A stretch of 37,542 nucleotides of DNA. It comes from Cellulomonas rhizosphaerae (lineage in GTDB: Bacteria; Actinomycetota; Actinomycetes; Actinomycetales; Cellulomonadaceae). A program made the position numbers and the translations under genes. The DNA lies in contig NZ_QWKP01000200.1 of NCBI RefSeq assembly GCF_003470205.1, positions 1-37,542 of the forward strand, read 5' to 3'. The notes beneath the pieces were generated by a model. It was not told the DNA's origin. It saw only the letters and a list, made by a program, of their open reading frames with translations, and ran no database searches. This document shows, one piece after another, positions 1-9,100 of this stretch (positions are counted from its first letter, which is position 1; each line of letters starts with the position of its first letter).

Positions 1-517
1 CGGTGACGCGCATCAGGATCGAGTCGAGGCGGCCCCGGTAGAAGCCGGCCAGCGCGCCGACGAGGATGCCGAGGATGCACGAGACCAGGCCGATGATGAA
101 CATGACCTTGAGCGAGGTCTGCACGCCGAGCATCACGCGCGCGAACATGTCGCGGCCGAGCTCGTCCTGACCGAACGGGTGGTCGCCGATGGCGAAGCCC
201 GGCCCACCGAGGAAGCTCGGCAGGTGCATCGTCGGCGCACCGCCGGCCTCGACGACCGCGAGGTTCGTCTCGCGCCCGTTGTACTGCCACCAGCCCGGGA
301 CCGGGCCGAAGCCGACCGACGTGAAGGCGAGCAGCGCCGTGAGGATCAGGAAGAGCAGGCCGAGCATGGCGCCCTTGTGACGCACGAAGCGCTTCCGGAC
401 GATCTGCCCCTGCGAGAGGCCGACGACGTCCTTGAGCTCGATGGCGTTCTCCGTGGACTGCGACACGGCGGTCGGGTCCTCGGGTGCCTGCGGGTTCTGG
501 GGGTTCGGGGTGCTCAT
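1..517 (-). CDS. Peptide-type ABC transporter permease, DppC/OppC-like (partial)
   Basis: Inner-membrane permease of a peptide/nickel-type importer; the C-terminal part lies beyond the left window edge, so about 172 residues are visible. It begins MSTPNPQNPQ, has a hydrophilic N-terminus of about 45 residues, then the first membrane segment (about 50-68), then a periplasmic loop containing HPFGQDELGRDMFAR, the hallmark of DppC-type proteins just before the transport domain, and then a second membrane segment. The ATG overlaps the stop of the upstream permease gene by 4 bp (ATGA, 514-517), so the two are almost certainly translated in a coupled manner. Substrate cannot be told from the sequence; peptides are the default for the family, but oligosaccharides occur in actinobacteria. 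Confidence 0.9.
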   Translation of the reverse strand, partial: MSTPNPQNPQAPEDPTAVSQSTENAIELKDVVGLSQGQIVRKRFVRHKGAMLGLLFLILTALLAFTSVGFGPVPGWWQYNGRETNLAVVEAGGAPTMHLPSFLGGPGFAIGDHPFGQDELGRDMFARVMLGVQTSLKVMFIIGLVSCILGILVGALAGFYRGRLDSILMRVT

Positions 518-2052
518 GCGTCCAACCGGATTCTCGGGTCGATCACGGCGTAGATGATGTCCGCCACGATGTTGGCGATGATGGCCAGGCCGGCCGTGAT
601 CAGCAGGTAAGCCATCACGGGGTCGACCTGGGCCTCTTCGAGGGACTTCACGAACAGCTGCCCCATGCCGGGCCGCGAGAAGACGGCCTCGGTGATGACC
701 GCACCACCGATGAGGGTGATGACGTCGATCGGGACGATCGTCGCGAGCGGGATGAGCGTGTTGCGGAAGCCGTGGCGGACCACGACCTCCCGCTCCGGCA
801 GGCCCTTGGCGCGTGCCGTGCGGATGTAGTCCTGGCTCATCACCTCGAGCATGCTCGAGCGCGAGTAGCGCGTGTACGCGGCGAACGCGATGAGGACGAG
901 GGTCGCGGTCGGCAGCACCAGGTGGGTGAAGGAGTCGAGCACCGTCACCCAGTAGTTGCCGCCGAGACCCGGGGTCCGGTCACCGAAGGTGGGGATCGGG
1001 CGGCCGCCGAGTGCGCGGGAGTACGGGCCCCAGACCTGCATGACCTGGTCGACGAAGATCAGGGCGGCCATGACGAAGGCCACCGCCGCACTCGTCCGCG
1101 CGGAGACGCCCCAGTCGGGTCCGCCGTAGAGGCGGCCGATGAGGAAGCCCACCGCGACCGCGACGATCGCCAGCAGGAGGACGAACCAGCTCGCGCCGTT
1201 CCCGTCCGGGCTGAAGATGTCCATGGCGAAGACGGTCTGCATCGGGAAGTACGCGATGAAGCCCACCGCGACCGTCGTCAGCGACGCCCACAGGGCACGC
1301 CGGTTGTGCAGCCCAGCGAAGACGGCCGCGAACGCGAACGCCGTGCCAGCGCCCATGACGAGCAGGAGGATCGGGCCGATCTTCGGCTCGAGCCACCAGT
1401 CGGTCAGCTGCAGGTACGCGAACATGCCGAAGGTTGCGGCCGAGGCGATCCCGAAGACCTGCCAGCGGCGGGCGGCTCTGCCCCCGATGGCCAGGCTCCA
1501 GAGGAGGCCCGCGATCAGCGCGACGGCGATCAGCGTGGGCCAGGCGATCCACGGGTCGCGCAGGAAGTTGTTGAACCCGATCGCGGCCCACTGCTTGAGG
1601 AGCACCGCGACCCAGAACGAGGGCAGCGAGTACAGCAGGAACGACAGGAAGATGATGACGTAGTCGAACGCGCTGTACTGCCGCAGCGCCGACACGATGC
1701 CGACGACGACGCCGACGATGAGCGACAGGAACGTCGCGGCCGTGACCAGCTGGAGCGTGGAGCCGATCGCGTGGGCGACCAGGTCGCTCACGGACTCGCC
1801 GGTCTTCCAGGCGATGCCGAAGTCGCCGTGGAGCACGCCTCCGCACCACTGGAGGAACCGGACCACGACGTTCGTGTTCAGGTCGAGCAGCTCGATGCGT
1901 GCCGCGATGAGCTGTTGCTTGTTGGGGGCCGTGCTCTCGCGCAGGTCCGCCAGCGGGTCGATCGCGATGTCGACCAGCACGTACATCAGGAACAGCGACA
2001 CGAAGAGCGTCAGGAGCCCCGCCACAAGGCGGCGCGTGAGGAAGTTCAGCAC
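514..2052 (-). CDS. Peptide-type ABC transporter permease, DppB/OppB-like, with large membrane insert
   Basis: 512-aa integral membrane protein. The N-terminus (MLNFLTRRLVAGLLTLF) and the segment DYIRTARAKGLPEREVV at about residues 405-425, with RNTLIPL following, are typical of DppB permeases; the latter is the EAA loop that contacts the ATPase. Usual family length is about 310-340 aa. The extra length lies between about residues 165 and 365 and holds roughly six hydrophobic segments (for example WPTLIAVALIAGLLWSLAIG and WFVLLLAIVAVAVGFLIG), an even number that keeps topology. It follows the binding-protein gene after a 190-bp gap with two strong hairpins and overlaps the next permease by 4 bp. 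No ATPase gene of this system is in the window. Function as importer subunit is secure; the role of the insert is unknown. Confidence 0.92.
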   Translation of the reverse strand: MLNFLTRRLVAGLLTLFVSLFLMYVLVDIAIDPLADLRESTAPNKQQLIAARIELLDLNTNVVVRFLQWCGGVLHGDFGIAWKTGESVSDLVAHAIGSTLQLVTAATFLSLIVGVVVGIVSALRQYSAFDYVIIFLSFLLYSLPSFWVAVLLKQWAAIGFNNFLRDPWIAWPTLIAVALIAGLLWSLAIGGRAARRWQVFGIASAATFGMFAYLQLTDWWLEPKIGPILLLVMGAGTAFAFAAVFAGLHNRRALWASLTTVAVGFIAYFPMQTVFAMDIFSPDGNGASWFVLLLAIVAVAVGFLIGRLYGGPDWGVSARTSAAVAFVMAALIFVDQVMQVWGPYSRALGGRPIPTFGDRTPGLGGNYWVTVLDSFTHLVLPTATLVLIAFAAYTRYSRSSMLEVMSQDYIRTARAKGLPEREVVVRHGFRNTLIPLATIVPIDVITLIGGAVITEAVFSRPGMGQLFVKSLEEAQVDPVMAYLLITAGLAIIANIVADIIYAVIDPRIRLDA

Positions 2053-2149
2053 AGGTGGGTTACCTCGCTAGTGGAAGCACCGTGGTCGTCAGGGATCGTA
2101 TCCCTCTCGCGACCCCGGGCCGTTGTGAGAGACCGGCCGGGCACGCCCG

Positions 2150-2182
2150 AGGGCGTCGGGGAGTAATTCTCCCCGACGCCCT
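2150..2182 (-). terminator. Intra-operon hairpin 2 (14-bp stem)
   Basis: Perfect 14-bp inverted repeat (2150-2163 with 2169-2182) around a 5-nt TAATT loop. There is no clear U-tract. It lies downstream of the binding-protein gene and ahead of the permease, so it would act as an attenuating terminator or a 3'-stabilising structure. Confidence 0.7.
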
Positions 2183-2200
2183 GGGGTGCTGCTGACCGGT

Positions 2201-2237
2201 GGATGGCCGCCCGGCCCGGTGGGGTGGGCGGCCATCC
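2201..2237 (-). terminator. Intra-operon hairpin 1 (12-bp stem)
   Basis: Perfect 12-bp inverted repeat (GGATGGCCGCCC at 2201-2212 with its complement at 2226-2237), 13-nt loop, starting 6 nt after the binding-protein stop codon. Together with the second hairpin it forms a tandem structure. Confidence 0.7.
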
Positions 2238-2242
2238 GGGGA

Positions 2243-4111
2243 TCAGTTGGAAGCAGCCTCGCCGGCGGTCCACTCCCAGAAGCCGTAGAAGATCGTCGGA
2301 GCGATCGTCAGCTTCGAGACGTTGCCGATCTTGGCCGGGTTCCAGGCGGTGACGCCGGGGAACTGGAAGATCGTCACACCGAAGGCGTCCTTGACGAGCT
2401 CGGCCTCGACCTTGCCCAGGATCTCGCCCTGCTTGGCGACGTCCGTCTCGGTCTGGAGCTGGTCGAACAGGCCGTCAACGGTCTTGTTCGAGTAGCCGTA
2501 GAAGTTGTTCGCAGCCTTCGTGCGGTAGTTGGCGTCCGACTCCGTCACAGCGGTGGACGTCGACTGCCAGCCGAAGAGCGCAGCGTCGTAGAACTTCGTG
2601 GCGCCCGAGAGGTCCGTGCCCCAGTCCGTCTGGACCTTGTAGGGCTCGACCGTGAAGCCAGCCTGCTCGGCCGAGGCCTTGATCAGCTGGTACTCGTTCT
2701 GGCGGCGCGTGTTCTCCGGGTCGAAGAGCAGGCGGACCTTGACCTTGTCGACGCCGGCGTCCTTGAGCAGCGCCTTGGCGCCGTCGATGTCGACCTTGTC
2801 GTACGCCGCACCCTGGCCGTTGGCCGCGGTGATGGCGTCGTAGTTCGGCGAGCCGGGGACCACGGTGTAGGAGTTGCGGATCGTGGCCGACGAGTCGAGC
2901 GGCTTGACCAGCTTGTCGACGATCTCCTGGCGCGGGATCGTCTTGAGGAAGGCCTCGCGGACGTCCTTCGCCTTCTCGGCGTCGCCGCCGTAGGACTTCG
3001 GGTCGAACGGGCCGCCGTTGCCGAACTGCAGGTCGACGTGCTCGTAGGTGCCCTCGGGGCCGGACTCGACCTTCATGCCGTCGATCGCCTTGACGGCGGT
3101 CAGGACGTCGGCCGTGGCCTGCGGGTTGATGAGGTCGACCTCACCGTTCTGCAGCGCCTGGACCTGGCCCATCGGGTCGCCGTTGTAGCGGACCGTGACC
3201 TTGTTGAAGACGGCCTTGTGGTCGCCCTTGTAGTCAGGGTTCGCGGTCAGGGTGATGTACTGGTCCTTCACGAAGTCCGTGATGGTGTACGCACCGCTGG
3301 TGACGAGCAGGTTCTTGTCCGCGGCGGCGGGCATCTGCGCGAAGTTGAAGTCCTTCGACCAGACCTTGGCGATCTTGGACAGGTCCGCGGTCGTGTTGTT
3401 CGTGATCGCGTCGATGAGCTTGGTCGTCGCGGCGGCGGCGTCCGTCTCGCCGAGCGCGCGCTGCGCGACGACGTGAGCCGGCAGGTTCACGCCGATGGCG
3501 GTCTCCCAGTCGGCGAACGGCTTGCTGTACGTGAAGGTGATCGACTTGCCCTCGATGACGGGGGTGTCCTTGATCAGCGCCACAGCAGGCGACGCACCGT
3601 CGAAGTAGACGCCGGCGTCGAGCTCGTCCTGGTTGGTGACCTCGCCCGTCTCGGGGTCGGTCTTGGCCTCGACGTTGTTGAACTTGCCGCTCTGGGCAGC
3701 CCACTCGAGGAGCAGGTCCTCGGGGCCGGCCGGCGTGCCATCCGACCACGACGCGGTGTCCGCGAACGTGTACTTGATCTTCAGCGGGTCGTCGGACACC
3801 TTCTCGTAGCTACCGAACGACTTGTCCTGAAGGAGCTTCAGGTCGGCGTCGTAGTAGTTGAAGCCCGAGTTGAGCAGGTACAGGATGACGTTGTTCGCCG
3901 TCGCGTTGCCCGTGATGCTCGTGCCGTTGGCCGAGTAGAACGGCTGGTTCCACGCGATGTTGACGGACGTGTCCTGGTTGATGCCGGCGTTGCTGTCCGA
4001 GCTCTTGCTCGGGTCGCCCTTCGGGTCGTCCGAGCTCGAGCAGGCCGCGACGAGCGACACTGCGCTGACTGCGGCGACCGCGGCAAGCGCGGCCTTACGT
4101 GTGATCCTCAA
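2243..4111 (-). CDS. Extracellular substrate-binding lipoprotein, family 5 (peptide-type ABC importer)
   Basis: 622-aa solute-binding protein, first gene of the transporter operon. The chosen start is TTG at 4111: an AGGAGG lies 4 nt upstream and the product then begins with a clean lipoprotein signal (RITRKAALAAVAAVSAV, then VAAC lipobox, lipidated Cys24). A longer frame upstream to 4225 has no such support. After a Ser/Asp-rich linker the mature part shows SBP_bac_5 features: a tyrosine- and tryptophan-rich ligand domain, YNGDPMGQVQALQNGEVDL in the middle, and a length typical for OppA/DppA-like proteins. It should be anchored to the outer face of the membrane and deliver substrate to the two permeases. 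Specificity is not readable; oligopeptides or oligosaccharides are both possible. Confidence 0.9.
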   Translation of the reverse strand: MRITRKAALAAVAAVSAVSLVAACSSSDDPKGDPSKSSDSNAGINQDTSVNIAWNQPFYSANGTSITGNATANNVILYLLNSGFNYYDADLKLLQDKSFGSYEKVSDDPLKIKYTFADTASWSDGTPAGPEDLLLEWAAQSGKFNNVEAKTDPETGEVTNQDELDAGVYFDGASPAVALIKDTPVIEGKSITFTYSKPFADWETAIGVNLPAHVVAQRALGETDAAAATTKLIDAITNNTTADLSKIAKVWSKDFNFAQMPAAADKNLLVTSGAYTITDFVKDQYITLTANPDYKGDHKAVFNKVTVRYNGDPMGQVQALQNGEVDLINPQATADVLTAVKAIDGMKVESGPEGTYEHVDLQFGNGGPFDPKSYGGDAEKAKDVREAFLKTIPRQEIVDKLVKPLDSSATIRNSYTVVPGSPNYDAITAANGQGAAYDKVDIDGAKALLKDAGVDKVKVRLLFDPENTRRQNEYQLIKASAEQAGFTVEPYKVQTDWGTDLSGATKFYDAALFGWQSTSTAVTESDANYRTKAANNFYGYSNKTVDGLFDQLQTETDVAKQGEILGKVEAELVKDAFGVTIFQFPGVTAWNPAKIGNVSKLTIAPTIFYGFWEWTAGEAASN

Positions 4112-4463
4112 TGTTCCTCCTGAAGAAGGTGGCGACCTCGGTCGGCGCCCGATCCCCTGCCTGCCGTGGCATGCAGAGCCCTGACGCCTCGAGTTTCCGC
4201 CGACGTTGGGGAGGACGCTAGTCAACGTGGATCGGACATATCGGGCACGGCCCCTCAGGATGCGCGATCGTTACCTGATTGATACTGGCCAGTATGTTCC
4301 GCATGCTGAGACGGCCACCTGCGGAAACGCGCAGGAAACACCCCGGACATGAGACCGCCGGTCCACGGATCGGGCAATCCTGGGGCGCCCGACGAGGCCC
4401 GTGTGCTATGGCTCCGGCGCGCTGTGGCGCCCGTCACACGTCGCTGGCCTGCACAATCATCGG
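4112..4463. other. Divergent intergenic region
   Basis: 352 bp between the binding-protein start (minus) and the nitroreductase start (plus). I find no convincing gene. It contains the binding-protein SD, a perfect 14-bp palindrome, and plus-strand promoter-like hexamers around that palindrome. Confidence 0.5.
4279..4307 (+). promoter_or_regulatory. Perfect palindrome with flanking promoter-like hexamers
   Basis: ATACTGGCCAGTAT (4282-4295) is a perfect 14-bp palindrome. On the plus strand TTGATA (4279-4284) and CATGCT (4302-4307) are separated by 17 bp, so the palindrome would occupy the -35/-10 spacer. It may equally serve the divergent importer operon. The regulator is unknown; a dimeric HTH repressor is the simple reading. 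Confidence 0.45.
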
Positions 4464-4931
4464 ATGGACTTCACCTCGGCGATCCGTCGTCTCGGCCGCA
4501 CCCGCTGGTTCGCCCGCATCGGTCGAGCCGTCTCAGGACTCGACCGCCGGCTGCAGAAGCGGACCCGCGGACGCTGGAGCGTGCTCGGCAAGGCCGTGCT
4601 CCCCCAGCTGATCCTCACGACCACCGGCCGCAAGTCGGGACAGCCCCGAGAGGCCATGCTGCTGTTCGCCCGCGACGGCGCCGACTGGATCGTCATCGGG
4701 TCCAACTGGGGCCAGGAGCACCACCCGGCGTGGTCGCTCAACCTGCTGGCCTCCCCGCACGCGATGGTCACGGTCCACGGCGAGACCACCGCCGTGGTCG
4801 CGCACCTGGCGGACGACGACGAGCGCACCCGGCTGATGCCGGCCCTGCGTGCCGTCTGGCCGGGCTACGACGACTACGCCGCGCGCGCGGGCCGCGAGCT
4901 GCGCGTCTTCGTGCTCTCGCCCTCCACCTAG
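4464..4931 (+). CDS. Nitroreductase/quinone reductase family protein (Ddn-like, F420-dependent type)
   Basis: 155-aa protein. The core motif TTTGRKSGQPRE at about residues 52-63 followed by GSNWGQEHHPAWSLNLLASP is the signature of the deazaflavin (F420)-dependent nitroreductase family, whose members reduce quinones or nitro compounds with F420H2; the lysine/serine patch binds the F420 tail phosphate in characterised relatives. A predicted single beta-barrel domain fills the length. ATG 4464 is preceded by no SD; a CACAAT hexamer ends exactly 6 nt before it, consistent with a leaderless mRNA. The stop codon TAG shares the CTAG at 4928-4931 with the stop of the opposing gene. The actual substrate is not predictable. 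Confidence 0.85.
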   Translation: MDFTSAIRRLGRTRWFARIGRAVSGLDRRLQKRTRGRWSVLGKAVLPQLILTTTGRKSGQPREAMLLFARDGADWIVIGSNWGQEHHPAWSLNLLASPHAMVTVHGETTAVVAHLADDDERTRLMPALRAVWPGYDDYAARAGRELRVFVLSPST

Positions 4932-5443
4932 GCCCGCCGTCCCCGCTCGCGATACGCACGGGCCTTCATCACGTCGCCGCACTCCCCCATCGAGCACCAC
5001 CGACCGGACCGGTTGCGTGACGCGTCGTAGTAGATCCACTGGCAGTCGGGGTTCGCGCACGCCTTGAGCCGCTGCCAGGAGCCGTCGCGCTGCGCCTCGT
5101 AGACCTCGGCGAGCAGGCCGGCCACGACGTCGGTCGCGCTCAGCGGGACGAGCCGCGGCTCCGCGCCGAGGGCCACGACGACCGGGTGCGACGTCGCGAG
5201 CGCGTCGAGCTCGGCCGGGCCCTCGTCGAGCAGGTGCGCCCGCAGCGCGTCCCGCACCCCGACGACCTCGCGCGGCACCTCGGGGCCGAGGTGCTCGATC
5301 CCGTGGAACCGGTCGTCGGTGTTGAGCAGCGCACGGACGCGCTCGAGCGGTGCAGGGGCGACGCCGGGCTCGTCGCCGAGGCTGATCCACGCGAGTAGGG
5401 GGTCCTTGACGGCGGGCACGAGGACCAGGATAGTCGTCACCAC
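4928..5443 (-). CDS. CGNR zinc-finger domain protein (ABATE-type regulator)
   Basis: 171-aa putative transcription regulator. The C-terminal domain carries four cysteines (C129, C134, C150, C155) in the pattern CANPDCQWIYYD followed by NRSGRWCSMGECGD, the CGNR zinc finger that is thought to bind DNA; here the last residues read CGD rather than CGN. The N-terminal part (about 30-110) fits the ABATE/stress-linked ligand domain (RALLNTDDRFHG). The start is one of two consecutive GTG codons (5443 or 5440). It is divergent from the hemerythrin-domain gene with only 34 bp between them, and an inverted repeat spans that gap, so joint control of the pair is likely. Confidence 0.85.
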   Translation of the reverse strand: MVTTILVLVPAVKDPLLAWISLGDEPGVAPAPLERVRALLNTDDRFHGIEHLGPEVPREVVGVRDALRAHLLDEGPAELDALATSHPVVVALGAEPRLVPLSATDVVAGLLAEVYEAQRDGSWQRLKACANPDCQWIYYDASRNRSGRWCSMGECGDVMKARAYRERGRRA

Positions 5444-5464
5444 TGTTCATTGTTGACTGGTGAC
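5436..5464. promoter_or_regulatory. Candidate operator between CGNR and hemerythrin genes
   Basis: Inverted repeat GTCACCA (5436-5442) and TGGTGAC (5458-5464) with a 15-nt, relatively AT-rich spacer. It covers the GTG start of the minus-strand gene and the region just before the plus-strand SD, so a protein bound here would block both. Autoregulation by the CGNR protein is an inference. Confidence 0.45.
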
Positions 5465-5477
5465 GAAGGATGACTCG

Positions 5478-6140
5478 ATGACTGCCCTGGACGACAAGCT
5501 CGGCTGTGACACCTCGGACATGCTCACGATCCACGCGCTGTTCCGCCGCGCGTTCACCGACGCCCCCGCACTCGTGCGCGGCGTCGCCGACGGCGACACG
5601 GCGCGCGCGCGTGCCGTGGGCGAGCACGTGCAGGAGGTGGCCGACGCGCTGCACCACCACCACACCGGCGAGGACGACCTGCTGTGGGACGTGCTGGAGC
5701 AGCGCGCGCCCGCCTGCGCACTGCACGTCGGCCTCATGCGGGCCCAGCACGCCGAGACCGCGGCCCAGCTCGAGGGCCTTGCCGAGGTCCTGCCGACCTG
5801 GGTCGCGTCGGCCCGGGTGGCCGACGCCGAGCCCGTGGCCGCGGCGCTCGAGGCCGTCCGGGACACCCTCCTGGCGCACCTCGGCCAGGAGGAGGCCGCG
5901 ATCCTGCCCACGGCCGCCACGGTGATGAGCCAGAAGGAGTGGGGCGCGCTGCACGCACGCGGGATGGCGTCCATCCCGCGCGAGCGCATGCTCCTGCAGC
6001 TCGGCTGGATCCTCGAGGTCGTGCCGGCCGACGAGCGCGCGGGGTGGCTGCGCGCGAACGTGCCCGCACCGGCGCGGCTGCTGTGGCTGGTCACCGGTCG
6101 CCGCCAGTTCGCGGCGCACCGGGCGCGCATCTACGGGTAG
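5478..6140 (+). CDS. Hemerythrin-domain protein
   Basis: 220-aa alpha-helical protein of the hemerythrin/HHE cation-binding family. Likely metal ligands are H19, H62 with E65 (HHHHTGEDDLLW), H91 (RAQHAET) and H134 with E138 (LLAHLGQEEA), arranged over a four-helix bundle covering residues 10-145; such proteins bind a di-iron centre and sense or handle O2, NO or related ligands. The C-terminal 75 residues are helical with no recognised domain. ATG 5478 is preferred because GAAGGA lies 7 nt upstream; a GTG 18 nt earlier has none. It is divergent from the CGNR regulator and ends at a strong hairpin. Confidence 0.88.
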   Translation: MTALDDKLGCDTSDMLTIHALFRRAFTDAPALVRGVADGDTARARAVGEHVQEVADALHHHHTGEDDLLWDVLEQRAPACALHVGLMRAQHAETAAQLEGLAEVLPTWVASARVADAEPVAAALEAVRDTLLAHLGQEEAAILPTAATVMSQKEWGALHARGMASIPRERMLLQLGWILEVVPADERAGWLRANVPAPARLLWLVTGRRQFAAHRARIYG

Positions 6141-6169
6141 AGCCCCGCGGTACGACCGCGGGCGGGGCT
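6141..6169. terminator. Bidirectional terminator hairpin
   Basis: AGCCCCGC (6141-6148) pairs with GCGGGGCT (6162-6169), directly after the hemerythrin-gene stop and 25 nt beyond the stop of the converging GH127 gene. The loop can itself pair (CGCGGT with ACCGCG) as an alternative stem. GC-rich hairpin without U-tract, as is usual in actinobacteria. Confidence 0.65.
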
Positions 6170-6193
6170 ACGGTCCGCAGCCCCGCCCGTACC

Positions 6194-9100
6194 TCAGACC
6201 GCGCGCAGCGTGCGCGAGGGGGCCGCGTCGGCGCTCACGTCCGACGAGCCGAGGTACGTCGCCCGCACGGCGTAGGTCCCCCTCTTCGGGAGCTTCGAGA
6301 CGGTCGCCGTGGCGACGCCCCTCGTCAGCGTGACCGTGACCGTACGGACGACCTTCGAGCCCGCGACGACGCGGATGCGGACCTTGCCGGTCGCGGTCAC
6401 CTTCGTGGCGGTCGCGACCTTGACCGTCACGACGGTCCTGCCCTTCGCCGACGACGACTTCGCCGTGACCGAGGACCTCGACAGCGTCGTCGTCGCCGTG
6501 GCCCCGACCTTGACCACCTTCGTCGTGGCCCGGGCCGACGACGACCCCGTCACCGTCGCGCTGCCGCCGTAGACCGCCTGCACCGTGTAGGTGCCGACGG
6601 GCAGACGCTTGATCGTGACCTTTGCCGACGACCCGGCGAGCGCCGCTCTCGCCGTCTGCACCACGGTCGACCCGCGCCTGACGGTCACCGTCACCGTCCC
6701 GGTCGCCGGCTTCGACCCCGCGACCTTCACGGTGGCCACGTGCGCGCCGCCGTACGCGACCGACGACCGCACCGCCACGGAGGCCGACGCCGACACGGGC
6801 GGGACGGCGGCCTTCGTGACGGTCACCGCATAGGTGGCCGTCGAGCCGTCCTGCGCGGTCACCGTGATCGTGTAGACCCCAGCAGCGCTGCGCGCCGAGA
6901 CTGTCACCCGCGCGGCCGCGTGGTTCGCCACTGCCGTGATCGCCGCCGAGCCCGACGCCGTGCCCACCGTGTAGGCGTGCGTCGTCGGCGCGAAGCCGAC
7001 GAGCGCCTTGCCGTCGACGCCGATCGTCCTCAGCGTCGCGTCCGAGCTCAGCACCGGCGGGTCCGCACGCACCACGGTGACGGTGTACGGCGTGGACGTC
7101 GAGTGGTCCTGAGCCCAGCTGCGCAGCGCGATGGTCGTGGTGCTCCCCACCAGCGGCACCGACCGCGGCCGGGTGTCGTCAACGAGCACGCCGTCGACGT
7201 ACACGAGGCCCGACCCGGTGTGCGGCGTGGCCGTCAGTTCCACGGCGTCCGTCGACGTCGGCACCGTCAGCGTGTAGGACGCGACGCCCGGCGAGAACGC
7301 CGGCACGAGGGTTCCCGCGTCGAAGGACAGCCCCGACAGCGTCGCGACGTCGTCGTACTCCGTGGAGCGCGTGAGGTAGACACCGTAGACGCCGCCGACG
7401 AGGCCGCCCGTCGACTGGAACCGCACGGTGACCACGGGGATCTTGTGGCCCTGCGCGTCGAGCACCAGGTCGCCGTGCACATCCTTCTTCCACCGCGTGC
7501 TGTCGTCGATCGTCAGGTACTTGGCCGGCAGCTCCTTGGTGTCCAGGTAGAACACGTTGGTCCCGGCGCCGTTGTTGATCTGCACCGTCTTGAGCAGCTC
7601 GTCGTTGACGTACACGTCGAACGTCCGTCCGCTGTCGCCCGAGTAGTACATCGCCCGCAGGTAGTTGTGAGCCGCGGTCGGGTCGATCGCCAGGTCGTAG
7701 CTGAACCAGCCACCGCCCGCCGCGTCACGGTACTGACGGCCGTTCCACGTGCCCACGCCCGAGGTGCCGCCGGTCTTGAGCCCCTTGTCGGCCTCGAAGT
7801 TGTTGGCGTCGAAGTTGGTGATCGAGTCGATGCTCATCTCACCGTCGCGCAGCGACTCCTTGGCGCGCTTGATCCGGGCCTGCGCCTCGGCCGAGTCCGG
7901 GCCCTCGATGTTGAGGTACAGCCCGTACCGCTCGCCGTGGCGGGCGTAGTGCGGCGTGAACACCATGTCCTGCGCGTCGAGCGTGTGGCGCAGGGCCACC
8001 TGCACCTGACCGTCGGCGCTGTCCTCGATCCGCACCGCGTTCTCCGCGAGCCCGTCGAGCCACGCCTCGGCGTCGGGGACGGTGATGACGTCCTGCGCGG
8101 TGTCGTCGCGCTGCGAGACGCGGACCGCCACGCCGACGGACGTCGTGGCACCGAGGTTCTTGGTGCCCAGCCCCGTGCTGAGCACGTACGCGCCGTAGGA
8201 GAAGGCGACGTAGGAGGCGTTGTCGGGCGTGGCCGTGACGCGCACCTCCATGGGCAGGCGGTAGGAGATCTCGTCACCCGCCGCGACGTCCGGCAGCACG
8301 ACGAACCCGCCCGAGACCGTCGGCTCGACGACCTCGCCGTTGAGGGTGACCACGGGGTCGGCCGCCACCCAGTCGGGGATCCGCAGCCGCACGGTGGTGT
8401 GGTCGGCGACCGCTCCCCCGTCGATGGCCGCGACGGTGAACCGAACGGTGTCGTCGTTGGGCAGGTGGGCCACCTGCGTCAGGCGCAGGTTGCGGTCCGC
8501 GTACTCGAACGACGAGCTGAAGAACAACGTCACGTACACGTCGCCCCGGTCCGTGAAGTACATCGAGTCGCCGAGCTTGGAGAAGTTCTCCATGCCGGTG
8601 CCCGTGCAGCACCAGAACTCGGTGAACGGCAGCGAGTAGACGCGCTCGAAGCCCGAGCCCATCGGCTGGAAGTACGTCGTCATGCCCGTGTCCGGGTCCT
8701 GCGAGCCGAGAACCGTGTTGATGAACGTGTTCTCGTAGTAGTTCGCGTACTTCACGTCCTTGGTCAGCTTGAACAGCTCGCGCGACAGCTTGAGCATGTT
8801 GTACTCGTTGCACGTCTCGGCCGTCTGGGCGTCGCCCGTGTCGCCCTGCTCGGCGGCGAACTCGTACAGCGAGTCGGGGTCGTGGAAGTGCTCGGCCTGG
8901 CTGTTCGCGCCCGTCACGTACGTGTGGTGGTCGACGACGATCGTCCAGAAGTTCTCTGCCGCCTGCCGGTACATCGGCAGGTCCGCGACCTCCTGCGCCG
9001 TCAGCGACGCCATCCGCTCCGGGCTCTTGGTCAGCACCGTGTACCGCTTGAGCGCCCCGATGAGCTTCGGGATCGTGGTGTTGGCGTGCTTGCCGGACAG

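Larger units (their letters stand above)
2053..2242 (-). other. Intergenic spacer with two hairpins inside the transporter operon
   Basis: 190 bp between the binding-protein stop and the permease start. It holds no gene; its content is two perfect inverted repeats listed separately. The arrangement suggests partial termination or mRNA 3'-end protection, so that binding protein is made in excess over permeases, a common pattern in ABC importer operons. Confidence 0.6.

Noticed and set aside
4112..4225. Upstream extension of the binding-protein frame to 4225
   Set aside because: The extension would put 38 polar residues before the lipoprotein signal; the TTG with AGGAGG at 4111 gives a normal signal peptide.
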